From Phycisphaerae bacterium (GTDB taxonomy: Bacteria > Planctomycetota > Phycisphaerae > Sedimentisphaerales > Anaerobacaceae): a stretch of DNA of 35,324 nt. Position 1 is the stretch's first letter, and each line of letters starts with the position of its first letter. Positions 25,433 to 33,915 of this stretch are shown here, in pieces. Under the pieces are notes generated by a model. It saw only the letters and a list, made by a program, of their open reading frames with translations. It did not search any database and was not told the DNA's origin. A program made the position numbers and the translations under genes. The DNA is taken from NCBI GenBank assembly GCA_016782865.1, contig JADHXR010000080.1, positions 1 through 35,324 on the forward strand, given 5' to 3'.

Positions 25433-27085
25433 ATGGTTGTTGGAGACAATGGGCGCCGGCCGGTCGCCGATTGGATCGATCTGGTAGAAGACACGAACAG
25501 TGCTTTTCACCGCAGGCTGGACGAAATCTACGGCAACAATGACAATCTAAAAGAAGAGGCCGCCCGGATGTGTCGACGCACGCTCGAAGCGTTCGCCGAC
25601 AGGTACGCCCCCGGCCGCCACGTAATGGTAATACGCTCGACAGGCCGGGTAAACCTTGTAGGCACTCATATCGACCACCGCGGTGGTTCGGTGAATCCCA
25701 TCGCCATAAAACACATGTGGCTTGTGGTCGAGCCTCGTGATGATGACCTCGTGCTGGCGAAGAACGTCGAGCCGGACGCATTTGCCGATGAGCAATTCCG
25801 CATCGGCGATTGTCTGCCTGCTGGAGAGAAGATTCAGAATTGGGACGCCTGGTGTCACGACGAGTTTGAAAAACGCAGGCACGACCCGTCTGTGAGCTGG
25901 TCGAATTACATCCGTGCTGCGGTACTGTATTTTCAGCGTCTCAACACTAACGACAAAGGCGGCTTCTCCCCGGCCCTCAAGGGAATGAACATGATGGTTT
26001 ACGGCAGCGTACCGACTGCGGCGGGGCTCAGTTCATCGTCGGCGGTGGTCATGCTCGCAGCCGAGGCGGTCGTGCGGATAAACGCCCTTGGCATCAGCCG
26101 TGAGAATCTGGCTCAGCACTGCGGCCATGCCGAGTGGTATGTGGGCACCCGCGGCGGATACAGCGACCACGCTGCTATCGTGTTCGGCAAACCCAATTCA
26201 CTTCTCCACATCACCGCGTTCCCGATGAAGATAGAGGCGGCCGCATTTCCACCGGGGTACAGCTTTGTGCTGGCCAACACCCTCATCGAAGCGAAGAAGC
26301 AGGCCTCGGCGCGCAACGCCTTCAATAGTCGCGTCGCGGCGTACATGTTCGGCCTGGCGATGATGCGCGTGAATTTTCCATCCTGCGTCGACAAGCTCGA
26401 ACATCTGCGGGATGTCAATCCTGAGCGACTCGGCGTGGATCAGGCCCAGATCTATCGCATGGTGAAGTCGTTGCCTGTCTCGGCAAGCCGGGCGGACGTG
26501 TTAAGGCTGCCCGCGGATTATGAGCAGGCAATTCGCCAGGCGTTCAGAAGTCACGATGAACCCGAAGGCGGTTATCCCATCAGGCAGATATGTCTCTATG
26601 GGATAGCTGAGTGCATACGGGCTGAGATGGTCCCTCAGTGCCTGCGGGCCGGGGACATGGAGACTTTCGGCCGGCTTATGAGCATCTCACATGACGGCGA
26701 CCGTGTGACAAGGCTCCTCGACGGCAAGCGCGTGCCCGCCGACAACAGCTATCCCGACGAACGAATCGACGCTCTGATAGACGACCTGGAGTCAGGTGAT
26801 CGTGACCGCGCCGAGCGGGCCAGTCTGTGGCGGCAGGGCGGCGGCTATAACGTCAGTCTGCCGGAGATTGACATGCTCGTCGACATCGCATTGGCGAGCG
26901 ATGGTGTCGTCGGCGCCGGACTCGTCGGCGCAGGAATGGGCGGGTGCATCGTAGTGGTAGTCGAGGATAAACATGCCCCCAGTGTCATCGAGAATATGGC
27001 TTGCCAATACTATCACCCTCGCAACCTGCCGGTAAGGGCAGAGATAGTCAAGCCGGTGGGTGGTTTGTGCACCATAGATGTGTGA
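25433..27085 (+). CDS. Galactokinase-family GHMP sugar kinase, long form
   Basis: This is a 550-residue sugar kinase, where galactokinases are about 380-400. GHMP motif 1 is GRVNLVGTHIDHRGG (71-85), motif 2 PTAAGLSSSSA (194-204) forms the ATP loop, GYSDHAA holds the likely catalytic Asp245, and motif 3 is GLVGAGMGGC (496-505). In galactokinase the first motif reads G-E-H-T-D-Y; here Glu becomes Thr78 and Tyr becomes His82. Residues that hold the sugar hydroxyls are therefore changed and the substrate is probably not simply galactose. The extra length lies in an N-terminal helix region (about 1-60) and an insertion around 330-460. Divergent from nagA, it may phosphorylate an N-acetyl-hexosamine or another sugar. 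A ribosome site (GAGG/GAAGG) precedes the ATG. Confidence 0.88.
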   Translation: MVVGDNGRRPVADWIDLVEDTNSAFHRRLDEIYGNNDNLKEEAARMCRRTLEAFADRYAPGRHVMVIRSTGRVNLVGTHIDHRGGSVNPIAIKHMWLVVEPRDDDLVLAKNVEPDAFADEQFRIGDCLPAGEKIQNWDAWCHDEFEKRRHDPSVSWSNYIRAAVLYFQRLNTNDKGGFSPALKGMNMMVYGSVPTAAGLSSSSAVVMLAAEAVVRINALGISRENLAQHCGHAEWYVGTRGGYSDHAAIVFGKPNSLLHITAFPMKIEAAAFPPGYSFVLANTLIEAKKQASARNAFNSRVAAYMFGLAMMRVNFPSCVDKLEHLRDVNPERLGVDQAQIYRMVKSLPVSASRADVLRLPADYEQAIRQAFRSHDEPEGGYPIRQICLYGIAECIRAEMVPQCLRAGDMETFGRLMSISHDGDRVTRLLDGKRVPADNSYPDERIDALIDDLESGDRDRAERASLWRQGGGYNVSLPEIDMLVDIALASDGVVGAGLVGAGMGGCIVVVVEDKHAPSVIENMACQYYHPRNLPVRAEIVKPVGGLCTIDV

Positions 27086-27090
27086 ACCGC

Positions 27091-28455
27091 TCAAACGGCT
27101 TGCCTTACAGCGCCGCGGATTACCTCGCAGCCTTCGGCGATCGCTTCTTTGCTGATGCACAAAGGCGGTGCTATTTTGACACAGCCTCCGCCGGCTCCCA
27201 CAGGTGCGAACATCAACAGGCCCCTACGGAAACAGAGATCGACCACATTCCAGGCCAGTTCGTAGTTTGGTTCCTTGGTGCCCTTGTTGACCATCAACAA
27301 CCCGCCGACAAGACCTGCTCCGGGCGCAAAGCCTATCATATCGGAGAATTCGCTCCTTATTCGCTGCAGATGCTCCTGGAGGGCGAGTCCGACCCTTGCG
27401 GCGTTTTCAACCAGCCTCTCCTGCTCAATGACTTCGATACTTGCCAGCGCAGCCGCACAGCAAATTGGATTGCCCGAGTGCGTGCTGGTCATCGCATTGG
27501 GCCCATACAAATCCATCACCTCTTCTGTGCCGATCACTCCGCTCAAAGGCAGCGAGCTGCTCACCCCTTTGCCTATGCAGAACAAATCCGGCACTACATC
27601 ATACAGCTCGAAGCCCCACATGGTCCCGCATCTGCCGAAGCCCGCCTGAATCTCATCGAAACAGAGCAAGGCGCCGTTCTTGCTACACCACTGCCGCAGA
27701 TCCTTCGCGTATTGCTTGGGCATGAAATTAGGCCCGGCTCCCTGATACGTTTCGCTTATCACCCCGGCGACATTCGGCGGCTCGACCCCAAGCCGGGCAA
27801 GGGTTTTCTCGAACAGTTCGAAGCCGATCTCTTCACAGCGGAATCCGTCAGGAAATGGCACCTGGACTATCTCGGGGTCGAGATTCTTTATCCAGCCTTC
27901 GCCGCCTCCCAGACGTCCCATCTGCTGGGCGCCGAGGGTTCTGCCGTGAAATGAATCTTCGAACGATACAATAATGTTCTTGTTGTCTGTGCCGGTCTTT
28001 CGCCCGTGTGTCCGCATGAGCTTGAGGGCGCACTCGGTGGATTCTGCGCCGGTGCTGAGCACGAACGCCTTGTTTAGCCGTTTAGGCGCGAGCGAAACCA
28101 ACTTCTGCACAAGCTCAATTCTTGGCCGGTTGCCGAAACAGTATGTGGTCAGCAGCGGCCTGGAAGCCTGATCGATGATCGCGTCGGCAATCTTCTTACA
28201 GCCGTGCCCGGCATTGGTGACAAGTACGCCTGAAGAGAAATCAAGCCACATGTTGCCGTAGGCATCGTAAACATTCACTCCTTCGGCACGGTCCCAAATC
28301 ACCGGCGCCTGGCCTCGCATACTGACAGGCTCGGCCTCGCGAAGTTTCTCAATCTCCCTTATTGTCTCAGGATTTGGAATGGATCCTGAAAGCCTGCGGA
28401 ACTTCGTTGACACGGGTTCTACTTCGGTTGGAACAAGTGGAAATTCCTTTGCCAT
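27091..28455 (-). CDS. Class III PLP-dependent aminotransferase
   Basis: This 454-residue fold-type I aminotransferase is of the 4-aminobutyrate/acetylornithine group. STGAESTECALKLMR (134-148), a FHGRTLGA loop (169-176), FDEIQAGFGRCG (266-277) with Asp267 at the PLP ring nitrogen, and the likely Schiff-base Lys296 in GKGVSSSLP are all intact. GAGGAG lies just before the ATG. The gene follows the Gfo/Idh oxidoreductase by 52 nt on the same strand, suggesting a dehydrogenase-transaminase pair that converts a hydroxyl to an amine (or the reverse) on a sugar or sugar-acid. The exact substrate is unknown. It converges with the kinase gene (5-nt gap). Confidence 0.93.
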   Translation of the reverse strand: MAKEFPLVPTEVEPVSTKFRRLSGSIPNPETIREIEKLREAEPVSMRGQAPVIWDRAEGVNVYDAYGNMWLDFSSGVLVTNAGHGCKKIADAIIDQASRPLLTTYCFGNRPRIELVQKLVSLAPKRLNKAFVLSTGAESTECALKLMRTHGRKTGTDNKNIIVSFEDSFHGRTLGAQQMGRLGGGEGWIKNLDPEIVQVPFPDGFRCEEIGFELFEKTLARLGVEPPNVAGVISETYQGAGPNFMPKQYAKDLRQWCSKNGALLCFDEIQAGFGRCGTMWGFELYDVVPDLFCIGKGVSSSLPLSGVIGTEEVMDLYGPNAMTSTHSGNPICCAAALASIEVIEQERLVENAARVGLALQEHLQRIRSEFSDMIGFAPGAGLVGGLLMVNKGTKEPNYELAWNVVDLCFRRGLLMFAPVGAGGGCVKIAPPLCISKEAIAEGCEVIRGAVRQAV

Positions 28456-28507
28456 TTTCTCCTCGGATCTCTCTTATCTGCAAAAAACCAACACTCTGCA
28501 AGATTTG

Positions 28508-29776
28508 TCAATATTTTCTGAACGTGACGCCGGCATTCTCGCCGCCAGTGATCTCAACCTCTCGTCCGCCGTTTAGAATGGAAAGCCGTCCCGCCTCGAT
28601 TACCAGCTCGTTGTACGAACTGTTTGCCGGCGTTGCCATGATGCCTTCTTCGTCGAACTGTTTGATCAGCTTGCGCCTTCGAGTCAGGGCTTGCCGGCCG
28701 TCGGCGTCTGCGGATACATCAATGCACGTGCAGATATTCTTCACAATCAGTTCGATCGACCGATATCCGTATCCGACTGGCGTAAGCCCCTCGCCGCCCA
28801 GATTGACGTACTTGAAATAATCCGGACTCGGCTCGCAATAATACGTGTCGCCTGGTTCGCTGCCTTTGGCGACATAACAGTGCTCAATGCCGCGGTTCTG
28901 GTCGTTGTGTACGAGCATGCCGCTCCTGTTGTCGCCGTGACAATACATGCGGATGCCCTGGAAGTTTCCGCCGGGGCCGTCATCCGGATAACCCATCACA
29001 TTTGTCACGTTCAGGCATGCGTCATTGGCCCAGACGACCCGGGCGTCGGTCCAGAGGTAACCGGTGTTGCCGTTGGGGTATGTGTCTTCTATACCGTAAA
29101 CGGACACCGCTTTGGGGAGCAGCCCGGTTATGAAATGAACTTGATCGACGTAGTGACACCCGACATAAGTGAACATGTCGGAATTTTCCACGGTGAACCA
29201 GTTCTGGAAATTCGAATGCCGATAGTAGTACGGCTCATTCATTTCGGCGTGGCCGATACGAAATTCTCCGAATTTACCCTCTCTGTAAAGCTGTCGGGCC
29301 ATCAGCGCCCGGTCGTCAAGACGCTTGTGGTACTCGACGCCCACGACAAGACCCTTCTCGTAGGCGATTCTCTCAATCTCAACGGCCTGCGAATACGTTA
29401 ACACCAAAGGTTTCACACAGCATACGTGTTGACCACAAGCGAGGGCAGCCTGTATAACCTGATAGTGCACAGGATCCGGCACGGCCACGACTACAATGCT
29501 GTCTTTCGGCATCTTCGCGATGACTTGCCTGAACAGGTCTGGAAAATTCTGCTCGGGATCTGTATCGAGAGAAGGATACGCCGTGAAGCTGTGACCGGCG
29601 AACGCCTTCCTGAGCGTCTCGTCCTGCGCCAGGGCGTTCAGCGGAGCGCTGTTCAACGCGCAGACGCCGATCTCGCCGACGACGCCGAGTCGCTGAAGCT
29701 GATAGATCGAAGGCAGAATCTGGACCTGCGTTATCATTCCGCCGCCAACAATACAAACTTGAGGTTTTCCACTCAT
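28508..29776 (-). CDS. Gfo/Idh/MocA-family NAD(P)-dependent oxidoreductase
   Basis: This 422-residue protein has an N-terminal Rossmann fold (VCIVGGGMITQ, 7-17) and AVPDPVHYQVIQAAL. The catalytic-lysine motif that normally reads EKP is VKP here (121-123, Lys122 kept). The C-terminal alpha/beta domain contains YVGCHYVDQVHFITG with the usual His-containing helix. The family oxidises or reduces sugars, inositols and sugar nucleotides. GAGAGG precedes the ATG. It is probably co-transcribed with the aminotransferase and diverges from the exported hydrolase. Confidence 0.92.
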   Translation of the reverse strand: MSGKPQVCIVGGGMITQVQILPSIYQLQRLGVVGEIGVCALNSAPLNALAQDETLRKAFAGHSFTAYPSLDTDPEQNFPDLFRQVIAKMPKDSIVVVAVPDPVHYQVIQAALACGQHVCCVKPLVLTYSQAVEIERIAYEKGLVVGVEYHKRLDDRALMARQLYREGKFGEFRIGHAEMNEPYYYRHSNFQNWFTVENSDMFTYVGCHYVDQVHFITGLLPKAVSVYGIEDTYPNGNTGYLWTDARVVWANDACLNVTNVMGYPDDGPGGNFQGIRMYCHGDNRSGMLVHNDQNRGIEHCYVAKGSEPGDTYYCEPSPDYFKYVNLGGEGLTPVGYGYRSIELIVKNICTCIDVSADADGRQALTRRRKLIKQFDEEGIMATPANSSYNELVIEAGRLSILNGGREVEITGGENAGVTFRKY

Positions 29777-29827
29777 CGGCCTCTCTCTGAATCACAAATT
29801 GAGCAAGGTTAGTGTAGTTTCTTTGGA

Positions 29828-29840
29828 GCTAATAATTAGC
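29828..29840. promoter_or_regulatory. Perfect palindrome in a divergent intergenic region
   Basis: GCTAAT-A-ATTAGC is a perfect 6+1+6 palindrome midway between the divergent Gfo/Idh oxidoreductase and hydrolase genes. Its position is right for an operator shared by both promoters, but no regulator gene is next to it. Confidence 0.35.
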
Positions 29841-29945
29841 ACCGCCCCGACCGATTGTCAAACCCAAATTTTCCGTTGATTGTTGCAGTCCGATGCTGTA
29901 AAAGGATGGTAAAATGTAAATCCAGTCAGATACAGGAGGTTACAA

Positions 29946-31154
29946 ATGCGTGTTCGATCAGATGGTGTCTGCAAGACAGTCGTTCTCGGCGTATCAATGA
30001 TAGTACTCGGGTTTTGCGAAACTACGGTACTGGCCGCCGCAGAGAAGAAACCTCAACTATGCCAGGGGAATTATCAAAGTGAGGAAGCGGCAATCGAGCA
30101 GCTTGCGAAGTTTGCCGCCAGCTACTCCAACCTCACCGAGTGGAAAGCCAGAGCCGGGCACATTCGCGAGTGCATCCTTCGCGGCGCAGAGCTTTCACCG
30201 CTGCCGGAAAAGTGTGCGCTGAATCCTATAATTCACAGCAACCGCCGACATAAGGGCTACACCGTTGAAAACGTTGCGTTTGAGTCTTTGCCCGGGGTCT
30301 TTGTGACCGGGAACCTGTATCGCCCCCGGCGGGGCAAGGGGCCGTTTGCCGGGATACTCTGTCCGCACGGGCATTGGGGCAAGCCCGACAACTACGGACG
30401 CTTCAGGCCCGATATGCAAAAACGATGCGCAACTCTGGCCCGCATGGGGGCGGTTGTTTTCGCATACGATATGGTGGGATATGGTGACTCCAAGAACTCC
30501 GGCTTCGACCACAAGCGCCCCAAGGTTCTCAAACTGCAACTCTGGAACAGCATCCGCGCGGTCGATTATCTTACCTCGCGCAAGGACGTCGATCCGAGGC
30601 GCGTCGGCGTGACAGGTGCGTCGGGAGGAGGAACACAATCGTTCTTACTGACCGCCGTTGACGATCGAATCGCCGTGTCGGTTCCTACGGTGATGGTCTC
30701 GGCGCACTTCTTCGGCGGCTGTGACTGTGAGAGCGGCATGCCCATCCACAAAAGCGAGACCCACGAGACCAACAACACGGATATCGCCGCGCTGGCGGCG
30801 CCGCGTCCCCAACTACTGATCTCTGACGGCCAGGACTGGACCAAGAACACGCCTGATGTCGAATTTCCCTATATCAGAAATGTCTATCGTCTCTATGGCG
30901 CTCAGGATAAGGTTGAGTACGTGCATCTTCCCGATGAAGGGCATGATTACGGTCTCTCAAAGCGCCTCGGCGCATACAAGTTTCTCGCCAAACACCTGGA
31001 ACTTTTCCTCGGCAGAGTCAGCAAGCCGGACGGTTCGATCGATGAGAGCTTTGTTGTCATTGAGGAGAATGAGGGGCTGTATGTCTTCAACGACAAGCAT
31101 CCGAGGCCCGCGCACGCTGTCAGCGGCGATGCCGCGGATCTGCCCTGGGATTAG
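29946..31154 (+). CDS. Exported alpha/beta-hydrolase, acetyl xylan esterase-like
   Basis: This is a 402-residue hydrolase with a signal peptide (hydrophobic 11-25, likely cleavage after VLA at residue 30). The alpha/beta-hydrolase core shows a glycine/aspartate-rich oxyanion region (CPHGHWG, YDMVGYGDS), a nucleophile elbow GASGG (Ser226 in GVTGASGGGTQ), an acid at Asp294 or Asp297 (LISDGQDW) and the catalytic His333 (DEGHDYG). Such proteins are usually annotated as acetyl xylan or glucuronoyl esterase-like enzymes in polysaccharide-degrading planctomycetes; the substrate is not determined. AGGAGG lies just before the ATG. It could be a client of the type II secretion system in the same window. 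Confidence 0.88.
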   Translation: MRVRSDGVCKTVVLGVSMIVLGFCETTVLAAAEKKPQLCQGNYQSEEAAIEQLAKFAASYSNLTEWKARAGHIRECILRGAELSPLPEKCALNPIIHSNRRHKGYTVENVAFESLPGVFVTGNLYRPRRGKGPFAGILCPHGHWGKPDNYGRFRPDMQKRCATLARMGAVVFAYDMVGYGDSKNSGFDHKRPKVLKLQLWNSIRAVDYLTSRKDVDPRRVGVTGASGGGTQSFLLTAVDDRIAVSVPTVMVSAHFFGGCDCESGMPIHKSETHETNNTDIAALAAPRPQLLISDGQDWTKNTPDVEFPYIRNVYRLYGAQDKVEYVHLPDEGHDYGLSKRLGAYKFLAKHLELFLGRVSKPDGSIDESFVVIEENEGLYVFNDKHPRPAHAVSGDAADLPWD

Positions 31155-31173
31155 GCTCTGTCTGAAGCGCGAT

Positions 31174-31195
31174 CTCAAGAAGGCGGCCTCTTGAG
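31174..31195 (+). terminator. Possible terminator after the exported hydrolase
   Basis: CTCAAGA (31174-31180) and TCTTGAG (31189-31195) form a perfect seven-pair stem, extendable to nine with a bulge, followed on the + strand by TTCTTCGATTTTT. It overlaps the last codons of the convergent scpB. The interrupted T-run makes it only plausible. Confidence 0.4.
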
Positions 31196-31966
31196 TTCTT
31201 CGATTTTTGGCAGGTCTTTGAGTGTGTTTAAGCCGAAGACTTCGAGGAATTTCTTCGTTGTTCCGTACAGCATCGGCCTGCCCAAGACTTCCGCCCGGCC
31301 TACGATCTTGACTAATCCTTTGTAGGCAAGAGACCGAATCACCTCTCCGGCGGCGACGCCTCGGATGACCTCGATGTCGGCTCTTATGACGGGTTGCTTG
31401 TATGCAATAATGGCAAGCGTCTCCATGGCCGCGGCGCTGAGCTTGTTATCGCTGCGGACCCGCAGAAGTTTCTTTAGCCAGTGATTGTACGGGCTCAGCG
31501 TAAGCATTTGACAACCGCCGGCGATTTGTTCTATCCTGAAGGCGTTGTGGTTCGCCCGGTATTTCTCATTGAGATTCTTGATGTGCTGGCGCACCTGTTT
31601 CGCGTCCGTTTCGACGATGTCCGCCAGCCTTGCCGCGGATAGAGACTCATCGCTGGCAAAAAGCACCGCTTCCACGACTGACTCAACCGTCAGCTCAACA
31701 TCCTGATCTTCTTGTGCCAACTCAGCTTGCTCAACCTGCTCGGATTCGGCCGTCGGCTCGGTTTCCTGGACCTCCTCTGCCTGTTCCTCCCGTTCAGCTT
31801 GTTCTACCGGCTCTGCTTGCTCAAACTCGTCAGCTAACTCTTGTGCTTTGGCTTGCTCAGCCTGCTCGATCTGCTCAACTGCTTCTGTCTGTTCGACTTG
31901 TTCAGCCAGATCCTCGTCCAGCATTTGGCATTCGCCATCTCGTATTTCCTGGTGTTCGTTTGTCAT
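31175..31966 (-). CDS. scpB: Segregation and condensation protein ScpB with repetitive Glu/Gln/Ala N-terminal extension
   Basis: ScpB is the winged-helix subunit of the SMC-ScpAB condensin that compacts and segregates chromosomes. From the ATG at 31966 (overlapping the Nif3-like stop as ATGA; a GTG at 31978 is an alternative) it has 263 residues. The core starts near residue 92 (VESVVEAVLFASDESLSAARLA) and shows AAMETLAIIAYKQPVIRADIE and GRPMLYGTTKKFLEVFGL, which are diagnostic. Residues 18-89 are a low-complexity stretch of E, Q and A with recurrent EQAE/VEQ units, absent from typical ScpB. scpA and smc are not in the window. Confidence 0.95.
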   Translation of the reverse strand: MTNEHQEIRDGECQMLDEDLAEQVEQTEAVEQIEQAEQAKAQELADEFEQAEPVEQAEREEQAEEVQETEPTAESEQVEQAELAQEDQDVELTVESVVEAVLFASDESLSAARLADIVETDAKQVRQHIKNLNEKYRANHNAFRIEQIAGGCQMLTLSPYNHWLKKLLRVRSDNKLSAAAMETLAIIAYKQPVIRADIEVIRGVAAGEVIRSLAYKGLVKIVGRAEVLGRPMLYGTTKKFLEVFGLNTLKDLPKIEELKRPPS

Positions 31967-33075
31967 ACGTTTTTCCACTTAAACGGGTCTGCATCTTTCT
32001 TGCTTGTCTTAATACTTATTCCTTTGAGCTGCCTGCGCAACTGCCCGGCGAATTTTTTCAAAATGAACCGCTCCGAGACCGTATGGCTCAGGCAGATGCA
32101 AGTCAGCCCCGCCTCCTGTGCGGCCAGTGCCTGATGATGTTTCAATTCCCCGGTGAGGTACAAATCGGCCTTGGCGGCTATGACCGAATTGATAATCTTA
32201 CCGCACGAGCCTGCACAAACGGCCGCTCGTCTGATGAGTCTCTTTTCATCTCCGACCAGGCCGACCGCCTTGGCGCCGGTGGCCTTCTTTATCCTGCCGA
32301 TGATCTTGGCGACTCTCAGTGGTTGGGCCAATTCACCGATTCGGCCCAGGCCGTACTTGGGTCCGGTGCGGCAGAGTCTGAACACATCGAAGGCCGGCGT
32401 CTCATAAGGGTGAGCTTTCTTCATTGCCGCCACCACTCTGTCGAGTTTTTCCGCGGGCACAATCGTCTCGAACCTCACCTCCGGCACGTCTTCCACGGTG
32501 CCTTTCTTGCCGATAGCCGGCCTTGCGCCCTTCAAAGGCAAGAATGTGCCCGTTCCCTCGGTGCCGAAACCACAATGGCTGTAGTTGCCTATCGCCCCGG
32601 CCCCGGCGGCAAAAACTGCGTTTGAGACCTGTGCCACCGATTTGAGCGGGACAAAGACGATAAGTTTGTAATTATCGCCCGCCGGATCGGCGACGTAATC
32701 GCCGATTGGCTCTCCATCCTGAATGCCGACGATCTCCGCGAGGCCCTCGTTGACGCCGCCGGTTGCCGAGTCGAGGGCGGTATGCACCGAGAAGACTGCA
32801 ATCCCGGATCGAACCAGCTCATATACGACGCTGGTGGGTCCGGCGGCAATGACATTCTTGAGGGCGTCCCAGATTACGGGGTGATAACTTATGATCAGGT
32901 CAGTCTTGAGCCTTTTTGCTTCAGCGACAACGTCGCTCGTTGTATCGATGGTGAGCAGCACATTCTTGACGCCCTTGTGCGAATCACCTATCAATAATCC
33001 CACGTTGTCCCAGTCCTGGGCCAATTCGAGCGGGAATATCTCTTCAATCACTGCTGCGATGTTTTTCACATTCAT
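31963..33075 (-). CDS. Nif3-like dinuclear metal centre protein (YqfO type)
   Basis: This is a 370-residue member of the Nif3/YbgI/YqfO family, toroidal hexamers with a two-metal site; YbgI-like members are about 250 residues. SYHPVIWD (His65), SVHTALDSATGGVNEGLA (His98, Asp102), and the C-terminal GELKHHQAL and SHTVSER supply the metal-ligand motifs. The extra middle part (about 135-235, ending HPYETPAFDVFRL) is the PII/CutA-like insert of YqfO proteins. The ATG at 33075 overlaps the upstream aminotransferase end by 32 nt; a TTG at 33093 is possible. Often annotated as a GTP cyclohydrolase I-related type 2 protein, its biochemical function is unsettled. Confidence 0.92.
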   Translation of the reverse strand: MNVKNIAAVIEEIFPLELAQDWDNVGLLIGDSHKGVKNVLLTIDTTSDVVAEAKRLKTDLIISYHPVIWDALKNVIAAGPTSVVYELVRSGIAVFSVHTALDSATGGVNEGLAEIVGIQDGEPIGDYVADPAGDNYKLIVFVPLKSVAQVSNAVFAAGAGAIGNYSHCGFGTEGTGTFLPLKGARPAIGKKGTVEDVPEVRFETIVPAEKLDRVVAAMKKAHPYETPAFDVFRLCRTGPKYGLGRIGELAQPLRVAKIIGRIKKATGAKAVGLVGDEKRLIRRAAVCAGSCGKIINSVIAAKADLYLTGELKHHQALAAQEAGLTCICLSHTVSERFILKKFAGQLRRQLKGISIKTSKKDADPFKWKNV

Positions 33076-33913
33076 TTTCGACAAGCTCAGCAAAGCTTCT
33101 TTGTAGTTTCTTGACCGTCGGCCCGACCTTGCCGTCGCCGACTGCGTGCTTTTCTACTCTGGTTATCGGCATAACCTGCATGATTACATTCGTCAGAAAA
33201 ATCTCGTCGGCACCGAGCACGTCATCTATGGTGAGATCTTTCTCGGTCAATTCAATGGAATTCTCCAAAGCGAGCTGACAAACGGTCTTTCGGGCAACGC
33301 CCGCGAGTACGGGTGTTTCGACCGGCGGAGTGCAAAGCACCGAATCTTTGACCAAGAACACATTGCTTATACATCCTTCGGCCAGATGGTTGCCCGTCGT
33401 AAACCACAGCGCCTCGGCGGCCCTTCTCTGATGCGCCATGTTCAGCGCGATCATGCGTGAGTAGTAATTCGTAGTCTTGTGCCCGCATGTCGGCTCGTCA
33501 GGATTCTGTCTGAACGGACAAAGGATAACCAAGACGCCGTTCTTGTAGTATTCCGGGGGGTAGGACCGGAACTTCGTAGCGGTGATAAGCAGCGTAGGCT
33601 TGCGATCCTGCTCGGCCTCGACCATCGGGCCGTTGGTGAGCGTCAGACGCAGGCGTGCGTCGGTCAATTTGTTGGCGCGCAGCACCTTGTAGACGGCGTC
33701 GGTGATGTATCCCTTCTCATAAGGATTATTAATTGACAAGCTGCGCGCGCTGAAAGACAACCTGTCGAGATGGTCCGCCAGCGCAAAGACAACCCCATTG
33801 TGACTGCGCATCGTCTCGAAAAGCCCCGCTCCGTATAAGAATCCGCTGTCGGTAACGGAGAGACAGGCCTTGTCGACATCGATCAATTTGTCATTTAGAA
33901 AAACCTGTTCCAT
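33044..33913 (-). CDS. pabC: Class IV PLP aminotransferase, likely aminodeoxychorismate lyase
   Basis: This 289-residue fold-type IV PLP enzyme belongs to the branched-chain/D-amino acid aminotransferase and 4-amino-4-deoxychorismate lyase family. SVTDSGFLYGAGLFETMR (19-36), the likely PLP lysine Lys146 in HKTTNYYSRM, and LAEGCISNVFLV are diagnostic of the family. Because the gene directly follows pabB, aminodeoxychorismate lyase (release of p-aminobenzoate for folate) is the best guess, although class IV enzymes are hard to tell apart. The ATG has no Shine-Dalgarno sequence and is preceded within 2 nt by a period-7 repeat. Confidence 0.85.
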   Translation of the reverse strand: MEQVFLNDKLIDVDKACLSVTDSGFLYGAGLFETMRSHNGVVFALADHLDRLSFSARSLSINNPYEKGYITDAVYKVLRANKLTDARLRLTLTNGPMVEAEQDRKPTLLITATKFRSYPPEYYKNGVLVILCPFRQNPDEPTCGHKTTNYYSRMIALNMAHQRRAAEALWFTTGNHLAEGCISNVFLVKDSVLCTPPVETPVLAGVARKTVCQLALENSIELTEKDLTIDDVLGADEIFLTNVIMQVMPITRVEKHAVGDGKVGPTVKKLQRSFAELVENECEKHRSSD

Positions 33914-33915
33914 TG

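Noticed and set aside
25256..25510. N-terminal extension of the nagA frame
   Set aside because: It contains the near-consensus promoter, overlaps the divergent kinase start and does not resemble the NagA beta-sandwich.
27001..27954. Long + strand open frame (317 codons) opposite the class III aminotransferase
   Set aside because: It overlaps the kinase end in another frame and lies antisense to a well-conserved enzyme.
31630..32625. Long + strand open frame (331 codons) opposite scpB and the Nif3-like gene
   Set aside because: Its Pro/Leu/Gln-rich part is the antisense of the ScpB Glu/Gln repeat, and no motif is present.
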